Made by a program: the position numbers and the translations under genes
The notes under the pieces: generated by a model
The model's database searches: none
The model's input: only the letters and a program-made list of their open reading frames with translations
What the model was told of the DNA's origin: nothing
From: Gracilaria gracilis
Lineage: Eukaryota; Rhodophyta; Florideophyceae; Gracilariales; Gracilariaceae
Direction of reading: 5' to 3'
DNA: 64,000 bases
Assembly (NCBI GenBank): GCA_030374805.1
Contig: JARGSG010000207.1
Coordinates: 372,001-436,000 of the forward strand
In this document: piece by piece, positions 46,136 through 56,373 of the stretch
Position numbering within the stretch: position 1 is the stretch's first letter
Layout: each line of letters starts with the position of its first letter

Positions 46136-46637
46136 AACTTGATCAAACAAGAGCGGTCGCTCAGCCGTCGTAGAGCGGATGCGGTCTCCGAGGAGCGCAG
46201 GCGGACGAATAGGAGTGGAAGCGCATCCGTCTGCGACGTAAAGCGCGAAGAAGAAGACCGCGCGAAGAAAGCTGCGGGGTAGCGCGGAGGTCTGGCGCAG
46301 ACGCGAATTTACTGATGGTGCGGAACGGAGCTGGTAAGGCTGCGCGTGGAGCGCACTGCACAACGAGGACCAAGCATCTCGCCGCATCACGGCGCGCGCA
46401 CTTGCGACCCGACACGAAGCCACGCGCAGACAACCGCCTCCTGCACTGGTGCGCAGAGCTCTGGCGGCACCTTTTGTTTAAAATATGGGCACATCGCGGG
46501 CACACCTCTCCACTTCAAGGCGGCGCTTCGCAACGGGCCACATTCCATCTCCGATCCGCTCGCAACGTTCCCCGGGGAACGTCCCCCGTTCCGTTTCCCG
46601 AGCTCCTTTTATCTCCGAGCCTCGTAGCAACCACCAC

Positions 46638-46649
46638 ATGGAGCGATGA
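46638..46649 (+). promoter_or_regulatory. Minimal uORF overlapping the PAN2 start codon
   Basis: ATG at 46638-46640 in the context CCACCACATGG, then GAG, CGA, TGA (46647-46649). The stop codon overlaps the PAN2 ATG as ATGA. This could reduce or couple PAN2 initiation if the transcript starts upstream. Confidence 0.5.
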
Positions 46650-49600
46650 ATTCTCAGTTCGTACCCCCCAGGTCGCCACCCGCCGATGAGGCCCAGGCGC
46701 CTCCCGTCTACTCCGAAGCCGACCAGTACTATTATGACGCCGCCGCCGAGCATATGCCTCCCCACGGCTGGTATGAGCATAGTTGTACTCAGGTTGGTCA
46801 TCCAAATTCGCACGCAGACCCCATCCGCGCCCTCGCCTGCGACCCGGTTAAGGAGCTCATATGGGCCGCCACCGCCTCCGGCATGCTACATGCCCACCAC
46901 GCACCGGACATGGCACGCATTGTCTCTACGTACGTCGGCGAACCCTCATCGGACCCATCAAATCACGGAGACGTGCGAGATATCGTTGTATCTAGCACTT
47001 CTGTGCTGGCTGCAGTTAGCTATGGTCTGGCCGTCGTTAAGCGTGGCGGCGTGCTTGTGGCTTCAATTCGCGCCGATACTATCAGAAACGCCAAAGCGCT
47101 GGCACTCAACCCAGTGAGCGACGATCACGTATGCGTTGGAGGTGAGTCTCGAATGCTAGCTGTTGTCGACGTACAACAACAGCGAATTCTGAGACAAGCT
47201 ACCTTACGCGGCGCTACCGGTGTCACTGCAGCGGTGTGGACTGCTCCGCAAGCTGCTTCCAGCCTTGCTGTGTTCTCCACTTCCACAGGTCGCATCTCTT
47301 TGTGTGACCCTTCGTCTATGCGTGAAGTGAATGCCATTGCTGCTTTTGCTGGGGCTACCACTTCAATTGCCACTAGTGGCTACTATTTGGCTGCCACTGG
47401 GCTTGGAACGAGGGGAGGAGTGCCTTATCTGGAACAAACCGTCAAGCTTTATGACATTCGCGCCGTGCAAAATCCTCTCCCATCCGTCCTCTTTTCCGCT
47501 CCTCCCATGTTTATAGCATTCGACCATGCGACTTCACAAATTTACAATACCGACGGTGCTTTGTGGATGCTTTCTCCGCACGGCGTGATGCAGCTTCTGG
47601 ATATATCCACTGTCACCAACAGGGAACCGGCATATCCTTTGTGTGATGAGATTCATCTGGATGCCGGATCAGACGTGTTCACTGCGATGGTCGTCTCATC
47701 ACAAGGGCTTCTTGTTCTGGGTGATTCAGGTGGATTTGTTCACCAGTGGTCATCTTCAGAGTCTGTGAAGGTAAATTCGTCGTCAGAACCCGTTTGGACC
47801 ACACCTGTAAATCCGGAGCCCCCAACTCCGTCGATCCACATGGACGATTTCATTAATCTGGACATTGGTGGCACAATTCCGAAGTGCGCCATGCCAGAGT
47901 TTGAATGCGAGTATCTTACAGAAGAATTGTTCACCTCTGTTTCAAATCAACCACAACGCCGAAAACGCGGGGAACTGTACGCAACGCGAACTTCAAAAGG
48001 TGTAGATACTACGAACGATTTGTACCCTCGCGAGCCATTCGCTCGCTTCCCATTGCAAATCAGTGACGAATTTCTTGACGTCGCTCAACAGCATAGGTAT
48101 GTCGCTTACGCTCAGGCACCTCCTTCGTTTGTTCGAAACTCTGAGTCTGGTCACAGGAGGCCTCCGAAAGTACGAACCACGAAGGGCAAATACCGCCTCC
48201 AAGGGGAGAGAGGATCAAGCTCACCTACGGGCACACCAAGCAACAATGCTAACAGAATAGACCTCTCTAAACCAGCTGAACGATCGAAGTACGTGGAAAT
48301 GGATCTTGTGGCGTGGGAGAGTATAGAGGGTTTTGATTTTCTCAAGTACAATACCAGTCCACGCTTTTGCGGTCTCGAGAATGCGTTACCGAATGTGTAT
48401 GTAAACCCTGCAGTGCAAGCATTGTACTTTTGTCCTCCAGTGCGGACTGCAATTGGTAATCATTCTTGTCATCGAGATTGGTGTATATCATGCGAACTTA
48501 GTTTTCTTTTCCATATGTTCGATTTGGGCGGTGCTGGGATGGCTTGTGAAGCTGGTAACTTTACACGAGCTTTTATGACCATGGCGAACGCGGGAGCTCT
48601 TGGTTTATTGGATGGTGCTCATGCCCTCCCTCTTTCGCAAAGGATTGAGAACTTCACTCGCTACCTTCTAGAACAGCTGCACAAGGACGAAGGAATGGAG
48701 GTGGAAAGTACGGTGCTGTCTGTATTTGGAGCAGAAACCCGGTCCCATGGGACATTTATGGGCAGCAAGACAGACTGGGAAAGGGTTGCAAAACCTTTCC
48801 AGCATTCACTAATCTATAACGTTCCCAGGAATACCTCATTCTGCAAGCTTTTGGAGCATAGTCTCCACCATCGAGGGGAAGCAACGCGGGCTTTTTGTGA
48901 AGCGAGTGGGCAGTTTGAGTCTATGACACAGAATCGTGAACTTCGAAGTCTACCGAATGTGTTATTACTCGGTTGCAATACCAAGACTAGTGGTTATAGT
49001 GAGTGGTGGTTTGGTATGGGTGAAAACCATTACCCGGTCCGAAGTCCAAGTAATGCATCCCACAATCTGGACGGGATTGCCGTAAAAGCGATGCAAGAAG
49101 CGAAGAAGATAGTGCAATCAATGCGAGTAGAGCTCACGGACGGTATTTCTGTGACGGAAATCGATAGTCTGGCTTCATGTGGAAAGAGTTCTCTTGGATA
49201 CGATGCCATTGAAGGAAGCTTTAGCGACACTGGGAATCTTATAGCTGAGTATGACTTGTCATTTGTTGTTGCACTAGTCCCCCCAACTTCTCAAGATCTC
49301 GAAGCCATGAGTGTAAACGACGGAAGCAGCACCAGAAACGTCGCCGGACACCTCGTCGCATATATCCACGTCCCCAGCGTTTATTCTGAAACTGGAAACA
49401 ATCGAGGAGAGAAAAGTGAACAGTCGAAACTTGATGCAAAGCATGTCGATGCTGAGTGGTGGTGCTTCAATGATTTTGTGATCGCTCCATGTGAGGGTTT
49501 CGACGAAGTGGCAGCATTCCATAAGTTTTGGAAGAAACCTTGCGTCATTGCGTACGTGCGCAGAGATATTAACAATCGTGTGAAGATGGAAATCGACGAT

Positions 49601-50350
49601 ACTGCAGTCGACGTGCGAGAAGTCATTGGCGAGGAACCCCATAATGCAGCAATTGGTCTCCAACCGGACGAAGAAGTTCCCGGAAAAGGAACTGTGCTTG
49701 CCCTCGATTGCGAATTTGTCATGGTTTCTCGTGATGAGGCTGACATCTTTGGGGACGGGACAAGGCAAATAGTTGTACCGGCTAGAATGGCACTGGCTCG
49801 TGTCTCTGTCATTCGTGGATACGGAAGGTTGAAAGGGGTTGCACTGATCGATGATTATGTTGCTGTACGAGAACCTGTCCTGGATTACCTTACGAGGTTT
49901 TCAGGTTTGTCTGAAGGGGATCTTGACGCGACAAGGTCGCCCCACAAGGTGAGCAGTTTGAAGAGTGTCTACAAACGATTACGTTGTTTGGTTGACGCCG
50001 GCTGCATATTTGTTGGACATGGGTTGAAATCAGATTTCCGCATCATCAATTTCGTGGTTCCTCTTGACCAAGTTATTGATACAGTGACGTTATTCCGTGT
50101 GAAGAACAAACGCTTGCTGGGACTCCGCTTTCTGAGCAATGCCTTACTTGGGGGCGATATTCAGTCTGCAACGCACGATTCGATAGAAGACTCGGACGCA
50201 GCACTTCGTTTATACGATGTGTATCTGACGCTGAAAGAAGGTGAAGATGGGGACGATCGATTTGAACGAACCCTCAAGGAGTTGTATGCTTACGGATATG
50301 CTCATGGATGGAAAGCTGACCCTGATGACCCTTTTGTGATTCCACAGTAG
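46646..50350 (+). CDS. PAN2: PAN2, poly(A)-specific ribonuclease subunit
   Basis: Intronless, 1234 aa, ATG at 46646. The catalytic subunit of the PAN2-PAN3 deadenylase, which trims mRNA poly(A) tails in the cytoplasm. N-terminal WD40 propeller (about 50-390), then a USP-like domain (from about 565: GLENALPNVYVNPAVQALYF) that lacks the catalytic Cys, as expected for the pseudo-deubiquitinase fold of PAN2. The C-terminal RNase T/DEDD exonuclease has D1021 and E1023 (LALDCEFV), D1130 (GHGLKSDFR), H1177 and D1182 (THDSIEDSDAALRLY). Wording such as PARMALARVSVIRG and VLDYLTRFSGL is near-identical to PAN2 in other eukaryotes. A three-codon upstream ORF overlaps the start codon (see findings). Confidence 0.97.
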   Translation: MNSQFVPPRSPPADEAQAPPVYSEADQYYYDAAAEHMPPHGWYEHSCTQVGHPNSHADPIRALACDPVKELIWAATASGMLHAHHAPDMARIVSTYVGEPSSDPSNHGDVRDIVVSSTSVLAAVSYGLAVVKRGGVLVASIRADTIRNAKALALNPVSDDHVCVGGESRMLAVVDVQQQRILRQATLRGATGVTAAVWTAPQAASSLAVFSTSTGRISLCDPSSMREVNAIAAFAGATTSIATSGYYLAATGLGTRGGVPYLEQTVKLYDIRAVQNPLPSVLFSAPPMFIAFDHATSQIYNTDGALWMLSPHGVMQLLDISTVTNREPAYPLCDEIHLDAGSDVFTAMVVSSQGLLVLGDSGGFVHQWSSSESVKVNSSSEPVWTTPVNPEPPTPSIHMDDFINLDIGGTIPKCAMPEFECEYLTEELFTSVSNQPQRRKRGELYATRTSKGVDTTNDLYPREPFARFPLQISDEFLDVAQQHRYVAYAQAPPSFVRNSESGHRRPPKVRTTKGKYRLQGERGSSSPTGTPSNNANRIDLSKPAERSKYVEMDLVAWESIEGFDFLKYNTSPRFCGLENALPNVYVNPAVQALYFCPPVRTAIGNHSCHRDWCISCELSFLFHMFDLGGAGMACEAGNFTRAFMTMANAGALGLLDGAHALPLSQRIENFTRYLLEQLHKDEGMEVESTVLSVFGAETRSHGTFMGSKTDWERVAKPFQHSLIYNVPRNTSFCKLLEHSLHHRGEATRAFCEASGQFESMTQNRELRSLPNVLLLGCNTKTSGYSEWWFGMGENHYPVRSPSNASHNLDGIAVKAMQEAKKIVQSMRVELTDGISVTEIDSLASCGKSSLGYDAIEGSFSDTGNLIAEYDLSFVVALVPPTSQDLEAMSVNDGSSTRNVAGHLVAYIHVPSVYSETGNNRGEKSEQSKLDAKHVDAEWWCFNDFVIAPCEGFDEVAAFHKFWKKPCVIAYVRRDINNRVKMEIDDTAVDVREVIGEEPHNAAIGLQPDEEVPGKGTVLALDCEFVMVSRDEADIFGDGTRQIVVPARMALARVSVIRGYGRLKGVALIDDYVAVREPVLDYLTRFSGLSEGDLDATRSPHKVSSLKSVYKRLRCLVDAGCIFVGHGLKSDFRIINFVVPLDQVIDTVTLFRVKNKRLLGLRFLSNALLGGDIQSATHDSIEDSDAALRLYDVYLTLKEGEDGDDRFERTLKELYAYGYAHGWKADPDDPFVIPQ

Positions 50351-51760
50351 CTATATACTGTATCTAGACGCTGAGAGATTGAGCCAGCCAGGATACTCTG
50401 GTTGGCGCATGACACGCTAACTTTCATGAAGAGTAGTGTACAGAGCAAACACACGATGTAAATTTGAAACTGAATTAGCAAAGCAATTGCTTCCTTCGTG
50501 CCAAGTTAGGCTCGGCAACGATGGTGACATAGGACAAGAGAATGCATATGATTGAGGGTGGAAGCCATGGGCTGCGCACATGATTCTCTGTTGCGTGATA
50601 CATACTCGGCAACTACTGTATTGTAATCACTGCACAAAGCAAGCGGGACTGGTGCCGTTGGTCCTGGGAACGATGAATAGCACTGACGTGATAAGGCCGG
50701 TTGGCTCCGAAGGACAAGCTTTGGTGGTTCACGAAGCTGGTGAGGTCACCTTCGTTCGCTGTATTCTGTTACAAGCGATTCAGATCTTTCAAGAATACAA
50801 GCGGAGAGAGGATAAGGTGGACATTATGTTTGTGGATTAATATGACGTGGACCGCTCTTTTGCTGTACAGTATTGTTTGGCACCAGGGCAAACATAAGTT
50901 ACGGCAATGAGAATTAAAATTATACGAAGGTAACGTTCGCCCTACGTGGGAGGCGAATGCGGAAGTAGTTGGCACAGAAGCGTCCAGCTGGCGAAGGAGT
51001 GGGAATCACAACAATGCAGCGACAGCATGCAGAGCAGGGGAAGTGTTTGAGAGGAGAAGCTCATGGTGGTGATGGCTGGAAAGCAGGCTAAGACACGTCA
51101 GAAGAAACGCAGTGCCGCTGGTGACGGTTCGTTATGATCATGATGATGATGATGATATGGGAAACCGTGGCCAAAACGCGTGAGCTCATGGTTTTGCAGT
51201 GACGGAGTACGAGGCGAAAGGGGATCGAGGTTTAACAAGTAGGCAACGAGGACGGAAAAAGTGTGACAGTATACACGACGCACTGAGCGGTGTTGCTGTT
51301 GGGGAAGTGCATTGGCAGCATAATTATGTATGTGTACATGACCCAGAAGCAGCGAGCCGCGTGGATGTGAGGCGGGGCAGTTGCGAGAGCGGGCGAGCGG
51401 GCGGGGGACGGACGTGGCAGAAGGAGGAAGCGCAGCGCGAGAAGAGGCGGAGATCTGAGGGTGGAAGAGGGGGGGGGGGCGGGAGAGAGGCGGCGGCGTG
51501 ATATGTAGATATATGTACTGGCAGCACACGGCGCGGGAGAGCAGGCGAGGACTTGGCAAACAAGAGCTTCCGTTTGAGCCCCTCAAACCTTTTGAGGTGC
51601 AACGAGACGTTAAGATAGCAACACAGCGCTGTGCACAGCCAAGCAGCTACGCGCGGCGTGCACCGACAGTTATCTACGGCCTAAAGTGGCCCCTGTTACG
51701 CGCCACGAGTGCGCCGAGTGCGCCGAGTGCGCCCAGCGCGGGCGCTCTTGCGACAATTGG

Positions 51761-51838
51761 GCGCTACGCGCACGCGGGCCTGCACACGAAGCGATCTACT
51801 TTGGATCGCTTCGTGCCTCCTTCTGCGCGTAGCGCCGA
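51761..51838. repeat. Long imperfect hairpin in GC-rich block
   Basis: Perfect 12-bp stem CACGAAGCGATC / GATCGCTTCGTG (51785-51796 and 51804-51815) with a 7-nt loop, extended outward by GGCGCTACGCGCA pairing with TGCGCGTAGCGCC. Wider inverted similarity (GCGCCACGAG vs CTCGTGCCACGC) surrounds it. Could be a MITE-like foldback or structured RNA source. Confidence 0.65.
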
Positions 51839-52345
51839 CAAGCGCTCAGCGCTTACAGCCGCTGTCAGCACTAGACGCTGATCCGCAGCCCCGAACGGAC
51901 CGTCTGCACGCGTTCCAGCTGCGCGCGTGGCGCGCATGCGGCACCAAGCGCTTTCTGTGAGCGGCGCGCTCGTGCCACGCGCGCCCGAAAAGGGCGCGCG
52001 CAGCCGTTTCAAAAGTGGACCGCTGGCCGGTACAACCGCGTGTGCCATGGCTCCATGCGCGCGTCCAAAACGCCCGGCGGCCGCCACGCCTCCACTCCAA
52101 CGCGTTCGCCAACGTCCAGCCTCTTTGCACGCCCCGCCATCCCCCCCCTCCTCCCACGCGCCAACTTCACACCCCCCCCTGCCCGCGCCCCCCTCCCCAC
52201 ACACACACCCCACCTTATAACCCGTTACCCCAACGCACCACCACTCTGTACCACATCCGCCTTTTTCTTCGTCTACGCCCAGTCCCTTTCCCCTGCAATT
52301 CCCACCATTTGCCAGCAAAACCCCCCGTAAACCCCCCCTTTCCAC

Positions 52346-52346
<1 letters not shown>

Positions 52347-52377
<31 letters not shown>
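52347..52377 (+). repeat. 31-base poly-C tract
   Basis: Uninterrupted run of about 31 C on the plus strand, about 100 bp upstream of the ATG at 52474. Its length is likely uncertain in any assembly. Confidence 0.85.
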
Positions 52378-52380
<3 letters not shown>

Positions 52381-52473
52381 TCCCCTCCCAAACCAAAACC
52401 CTTCCCCCGCCCCCGCCATTCCTAAACTTCATCCTCCGTCGCCCCACGTCTACCGCGCTGCCCGCGCCTCGGC

Positions 52474-55416
52474 ATGCAGCCGCAGCCCGCCATCCCCACT
52501 CCCGCGCCGCCGCCGCCCCCCCCCCCCCTTTCCCTCTCCGCTTTCACCCAGGCCGCCTCCACAGCCTCCCGCTACGCCCCCGCCTTCCGAAAGCCAACGC
52601 TTCAGCTCGCCGTTCTGTTAGGCTCTTTTTGCCGACTGCTTCCCCACGCCCACAGCATCCTCCGTTCGCTTGCTGCCAAGGGCGTACATGGCTTTCTTCA
52701 GACCGAATTCGAGCATCCCGCAACCGGCGTGTGCACCGCCATCACGCCTGAGCTTCTGCCCGACGTTGTCGCCGTGTCGCGCGCCGACTTTTTCGTACTT
52801 GTCGCTGACCGTAACGTACAAACTCGTACCGTACAGCTCAGGCTCCCAAAAAAGTCAGACTTTATCGACGTTCCACTAGCCGATCTCTGCGATATCGTCC
52901 TCGACACCTGGACACAGCAATTGCGAGCTGCCAAAGACATTGCCCACCTACAAGCGCTTGCCAGCAATCCAAATGTTGTCACTACTGCCCATCTCGATTC
53001 CTTGCTTCACTCCATATCAAATCTCTCCGCTTTGCGTCGCTCGTACGCAAAACTAGCCCGCCTTGCTAATGTAACTCAGGATTGGCAGTCAGTGCGCCTG
53101 CCCAAGCCCTTGTCTGTGCCTCACCAATCACAACCTCATACTCAACCTCAGCCGACTGCTCAACAACCCCAACCCTTGTCAACACCATTGCTTCCAAGTA
53201 CTCCTTCTGTCCCATCATCTGTAGCCTCGACATGGAATTATTCCGATCTCTCTTCCTCTGTGCCTTCTGGTGCTTTGTCAACCACAACAAACTCTGCTTT
53301 AGCCAGCAAAGACCAGCTTACACCCCCCAACAATGACTTGGGCGCACCAGCTTCAAGTCAACCAGCAGGCAAACCCGAAACGCACTCACCTACCCTCATT
53401 CCGACCCAGTCCCCGGCTATGGCGCACTCGCAACAAGACGTGCTTCAAGCATTCGAAACGCAAGAGAGAAATCAACAGCGTTCAACCACCACTTCAAACC
53501 CCACAGAATCGACTAAACAAACGCTGGATTCAGCCCCCAAAAGTGCTACCGATTTAAACAAAGTGCACACTCCAGAGCAAAGCATGAGATCCGAAGAATC
53601 ATCACACCAATCTGCCGATCCGCCCACATCATACGCTGTTCCCAGTTCGACAAACAACGCTGATATGTCCAGTCATGATTCTGAACACTCGGTGGCTCAT
53701 GTACATCCAATGACCGCATCAGCGCTTCGTCGCGGTTTAGCATCAATTGCTCGTGCTAATGTGCGAAATCAGAACAGCGACGAAATACGTGCTTCTCAGC
53801 CAGAATTCTCTTTTTCGTGGCTAAAACGAAGCCAACACTTATCTGCCAAGATCTTGCGTCATCAGTTCCTTGCGACTCATCTGCATCGTACTCTTCTGGA
53901 AGCGTGTGATTCTATCTCGAAAATGCAAACATCTGCCCGTCCAGCAGACTATTACGAGCCTGACCGTCTTCCTACTGAGGCGCATCGTCAGCGTCTGCTG
54001 CGCGAGATCCATGACCTGATTCCCCGAATAGAAGAGCTGGGAAAGCGATTAAGCAAACGCCCAAAGGACAAGCGCCGATGTCGTATTTTCCATGGCACAA
54101 ACCCTTGGGACGCGTATATTGCACAAGCCCAAAATGCAACTATAACTAGAGGTATTCAAGGGTCTAACGAGAGGACCAAGGAATTGTCAAGTGCAGGGTG
54201 GTGGCGATGTTGGGCCTGTAGAGCTCTTAATGACCCAGACAAACGGACATGTACCATTTGTCGCACCCGTTCGTGTGGAATGGTACCAAATCTAGCCTCA
54301 GCTTACGTCGACCGACTGTCGGACGGATTGCGGGAGGCAATCAAAAGCGCTCGTGTAGGTCCACTTCCATGGATTTTCACACCAAGTGTATTGCCAATCC
54401 CCCCATCAGTTGTACCTTCATTCACCACCGGGTGGTTACCTGAGGACCGAGGGGATAACGATTTGATCAACAATCCCTACTCCCGCGAGGATGGTCGAAG
54501 ACCTCTACCAGGAAGATTTGAGCCTGTTCCAAAATGCAATCGTGAATTCTCGGAACATTCTTTGCGTTCGCAAGACCTATTTGACCTTAGCGTTCCGTTC
54601 AACAACATGCATTGTGACGACGGATATCAAAGGCGCGATACTGAGAGAACGAGGCTAGGGGTCCCACCATTTGGCAGGGGGTCTGAGCTCAACTCGATGC
54701 CAACAAGTCGTAGAAGTGACGTGGCCGCGTTTCCTAAGAGGAATTCTCCGATTCGCATGGCCCCTTCTGCTCCAAACGGCCCATCTGCTAGCGATCCTAC
54801 CTCTCGGATTCCCAAGAACGGAATGCACGGCAATGCGTCTAGAGATGGAATGGCTTTGGGGAAGAATTCTACTGGACAGTTGACACATCATGACTTGGGT
54901 CTTGACGGGAAGACTTTCAGCCAAGTCAAACAAAAGACAGCTATCAGCGGGTCTCTTCCAAGCATTGATCCGCAAAGATCAAACGGTTTGCATGGGCCAA
55001 GACAATCTGGGTCGTCCAGCACCCGTGATTCATATCAAACAGTCGACAAATTTAGCACAGTCACCGGATTCACTGGACGAAGCTATCCATCTAGATTTAA
55101 ACCAAGCTTATCACAGCCATTGGAAGAACTAGCAATTGGATCCTACGAAGCAAAGAGTAGCATGGAAATGTTCCCCGACGAGACACATTCATCCAATCCT
55201 GCAAAAGGTCCAGTTTCTGATGATGATTACCAAAGCGGTGGAATTGCATCTCTGGAGGCTTTGGCAGCGGCAAGCGACGCAGCGAATGGAGGAACGGGCT
55301 CGGCCACGAAGGAATCCTTGCTTACGGTATCTGCTGCCATCACCGCCGCTGCTGGTGAGTCTCAAAAACCTATGACTGTTCCAAGTGTTCCTAATGGAAC
55401 GTACCACATGTTTTGA
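52474..55416 (+). CDS. RanBP2-type zinc-finger protein of unknown function
   Basis: Intronless, 980 aa, ATG at 52474. N-terminal poly-Pro stretch, then a helical region (about 20-210) with LQLAVLLGSFCRLLPHAHSI and RADFFVLVADRNVQTRTVQL that I cannot assign. A long Ser/Pro/Gln/Thr-rich disordered stretch (about 210-410) follows, then a second helical segment (HLSAKILRHQFLATHLHRTL...HRQRLLREIHDLIPRIEELG). One RanBP2-type zinc finger is clear: WWRCWAC...RTCTIC with C579, C582, C593 and C596 (C-x2-C-x10-C-x2-C). Such fingers bind ubiquitin, RNA or Ran. The C-terminal 370 residues are low-complexity. A real single-exon gene from its length and composition; function unknown. Confidence 0.78.
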   Translation: MQPQPAIPTPAPPPPPPPLSLSAFTQAASTASRYAPAFRKPTLQLAVLLGSFCRLLPHAHSILRSLAAKGVHGFLQTEFEHPATGVCTAITPELLPDVVAVSRADFFVLVADRNVQTRTVQLRLPKKSDFIDVPLADLCDIVLDTWTQQLRAAKDIAHLQALASNPNVVTTAHLDSLLHSISNLSALRRSYAKLARLANVTQDWQSVRLPKPLSVPHQSQPHTQPQPTAQQPQPLSTPLLPSTPSVPSSVASTWNYSDLSSSVPSGALSTTTNSALASKDQLTPPNNDLGAPASSQPAGKPETHSPTLIPTQSPAMAHSQQDVLQAFETQERNQQRSTTTSNPTESTKQTLDSAPKSATDLNKVHTPEQSMRSEESSHQSADPPTSYAVPSSTNNADMSSHDSEHSVAHVHPMTASALRRGLASIARANVRNQNSDEIRASQPEFSFSWLKRSQHLSAKILRHQFLATHLHRTLLEACDSISKMQTSARPADYYEPDRLPTEAHRQRLLREIHDLIPRIEELGKRLSKRPKDKRRCRIFHGTNPWDAYIAQAQNATITRGIQGSNERTKELSSAGWWRCWACRALNDPDKRTCTICRTRSCGMVPNLASAYVDRLSDGLREAIKSARVGPLPWIFTPSVLPIPPSVVPSFTTGWLPEDRGDNDLINNPYSREDGRRPLPGRFEPVPKCNREFSEHSLRSQDLFDLSVPFNNMHCDDGYQRRDTERTRLGVPPFGRGSELNSMPTSRRSDVAAFPKRNSPIRMAPSAPNGPSASDPTSRIPKNGMHGNASRDGMALGKNSTGQLTHHDLGLDGKTFSQVKQKTAISGSLPSIDPQRSNGLHGPRQSGSSSTRDSYQTVDKFSTVTGFTGRSYPSRFKPSLSQPLEELAIGSYEAKSSMEMFPDETHSSNPAKGPVSDDDYQSGGIASLEALAAASDAANGGTGSATKESLLTVSAAITAAAGESQKPMTVPSVPNGTYHMF

Positions 55417-55660
55417 AGGTTAGGGAGTGTCTTGGAGGAGATCTGTGTGTTGTTGCAACATTGTATATATCTTAGTGTTCTTAGCAGTGATGTAGATGTT
55501 CCACAAGGTCTTGATGCCAAAGTCTCCTGGCATCTGCGTAATATACCTATGGCCTACATCGGTACATGATCAGTCCCGTACTTGTAGAGTTTAGCTAGCA
55601 GTAGCTTTTCGTTCGTAGGTTGTAAAGAAGAAACAAGCTTATCCTACAATCCATGTTTCC

Positions 55661-56113
55661 TCAAGTGATATCGGATTTCGGTGATACTGTTTGCGATGCC
55701 TTCGTTTCTGCAGCGGACTTGCTATTACCAGAGGCCTTCTTCGAACGACGTTGTTGTTTCTGCTTTATCTTCTCGGTAGCTTTGCGGAGCCTGCCGATTT
55801 TCTGCTCCCATTCCTGAGATAGTTCATGGTTTCGAGGAAGTGTGTCAAAACCAAGCTCCTTGTAAAATGAGTTGAGGATTTGCTGCTCCTTCATAATCTT
55901 CTCCTTTCTCCTATTAAGCTCCTTCCTCTGAAGCTCCAGTTTGCGAGTCCATGGCGGCTGCTTGTCCATATCGACGTTAATCACGCCGTTGCGAGCCCAT
56001 TCACGCAGCTGTTTTGCTTTCTTGGAGAAACTCAAGATACCCGGAGTGAAATCCGGCTTTTGGCAAAACTTCCGAAGTATAATTCGGCGAAACGGAGTGG
56101 TAGAAACGATCAT
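55661..56113 (-). CDS. Small basic coiled-coil protein, possibly mitochondrial
   Basis: 150 aa, ATG at 56111-56113. The N-terminus MIVSTTPFRRIILRKF is basic and hydroxylated without acidic residues, like a mitochondrial presequence. The middle (PPWTRKLELQRKELNRRKEK) and C-terminus (KIGRLRKATEKIKQKQQRRS) are highly charged helices, ending in a Lys/Ser/Ala-rich tail. No family recognised; size and composition would suit a mitochondrial ribosomal or assembly protein, but this is inference. It converges with the zinc-finger gene, with stops 244 bp apart. Confidence 0.55.
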   Translation of the reverse strand: MIVSTTPFRRIILRKFCQKPDFTPGILSFSKKAKQLREWARNGVINVDMDKQPPWTRKLELQRKELNRRKEKIMKEQQILNSFYKELGFDTLPRNHELSQEWEQKIGRLRKATEKIKQKQQRRSKKASGNSKSAAETKASQTVSPKSDIT

Positions 56114-56373
56114 GGTAGACGCACAACTGTATCACATGGATAAGGAAAGTGTTGGAAGGTTAACTCTCCTGGAAGAAACGCTTCGGAAGAGGCTTGAAGG
56201 CATGGATTGCACGAATCCCTTGGGGGAACTTTGATCGAGCCTTAAGCAGTGAGTGAGGGCCATCTATGATAGCACACAACGTTGTTCGAGCGCGTAGGCG
56301 AACGGTGATGCCAAGTTTGCAGGCATAGATAGTCTGGAACTTGAGAGATGCTGAAGCACCAAAGTTGGTCACA

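Larger units (their letters stand above)
50351..52473. other. 2.1-kb gene-free region with inverted repeats and simple sequence
   Basis: No supported gene. 50351-51100 is ordinary intergenic sequence. It contains an ATG-trinucleotide run (about 51140-51157), a GC-rich block rich in inverted repeats (51640-52060), a C/A-rich pyrimidine stretch (52090-52400) and a 31-base C tract. The last part is the promoter/5' UTR of the RanBP2-type zinc-finger gene. Confidence 0.55.

Noticed and set aside
51098-51586. 162-codon ORF on - strand
   Set aside because: Low-complexity (His, Pro and Ser runs) with no domain; arises from simple repeats and biased composition.
51764-52447. 227-codon Gly/Arg-rich ORF on - strand
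   Set aside because: Reading of the C/A-rich promoter strand and inverted repeats; no domain.
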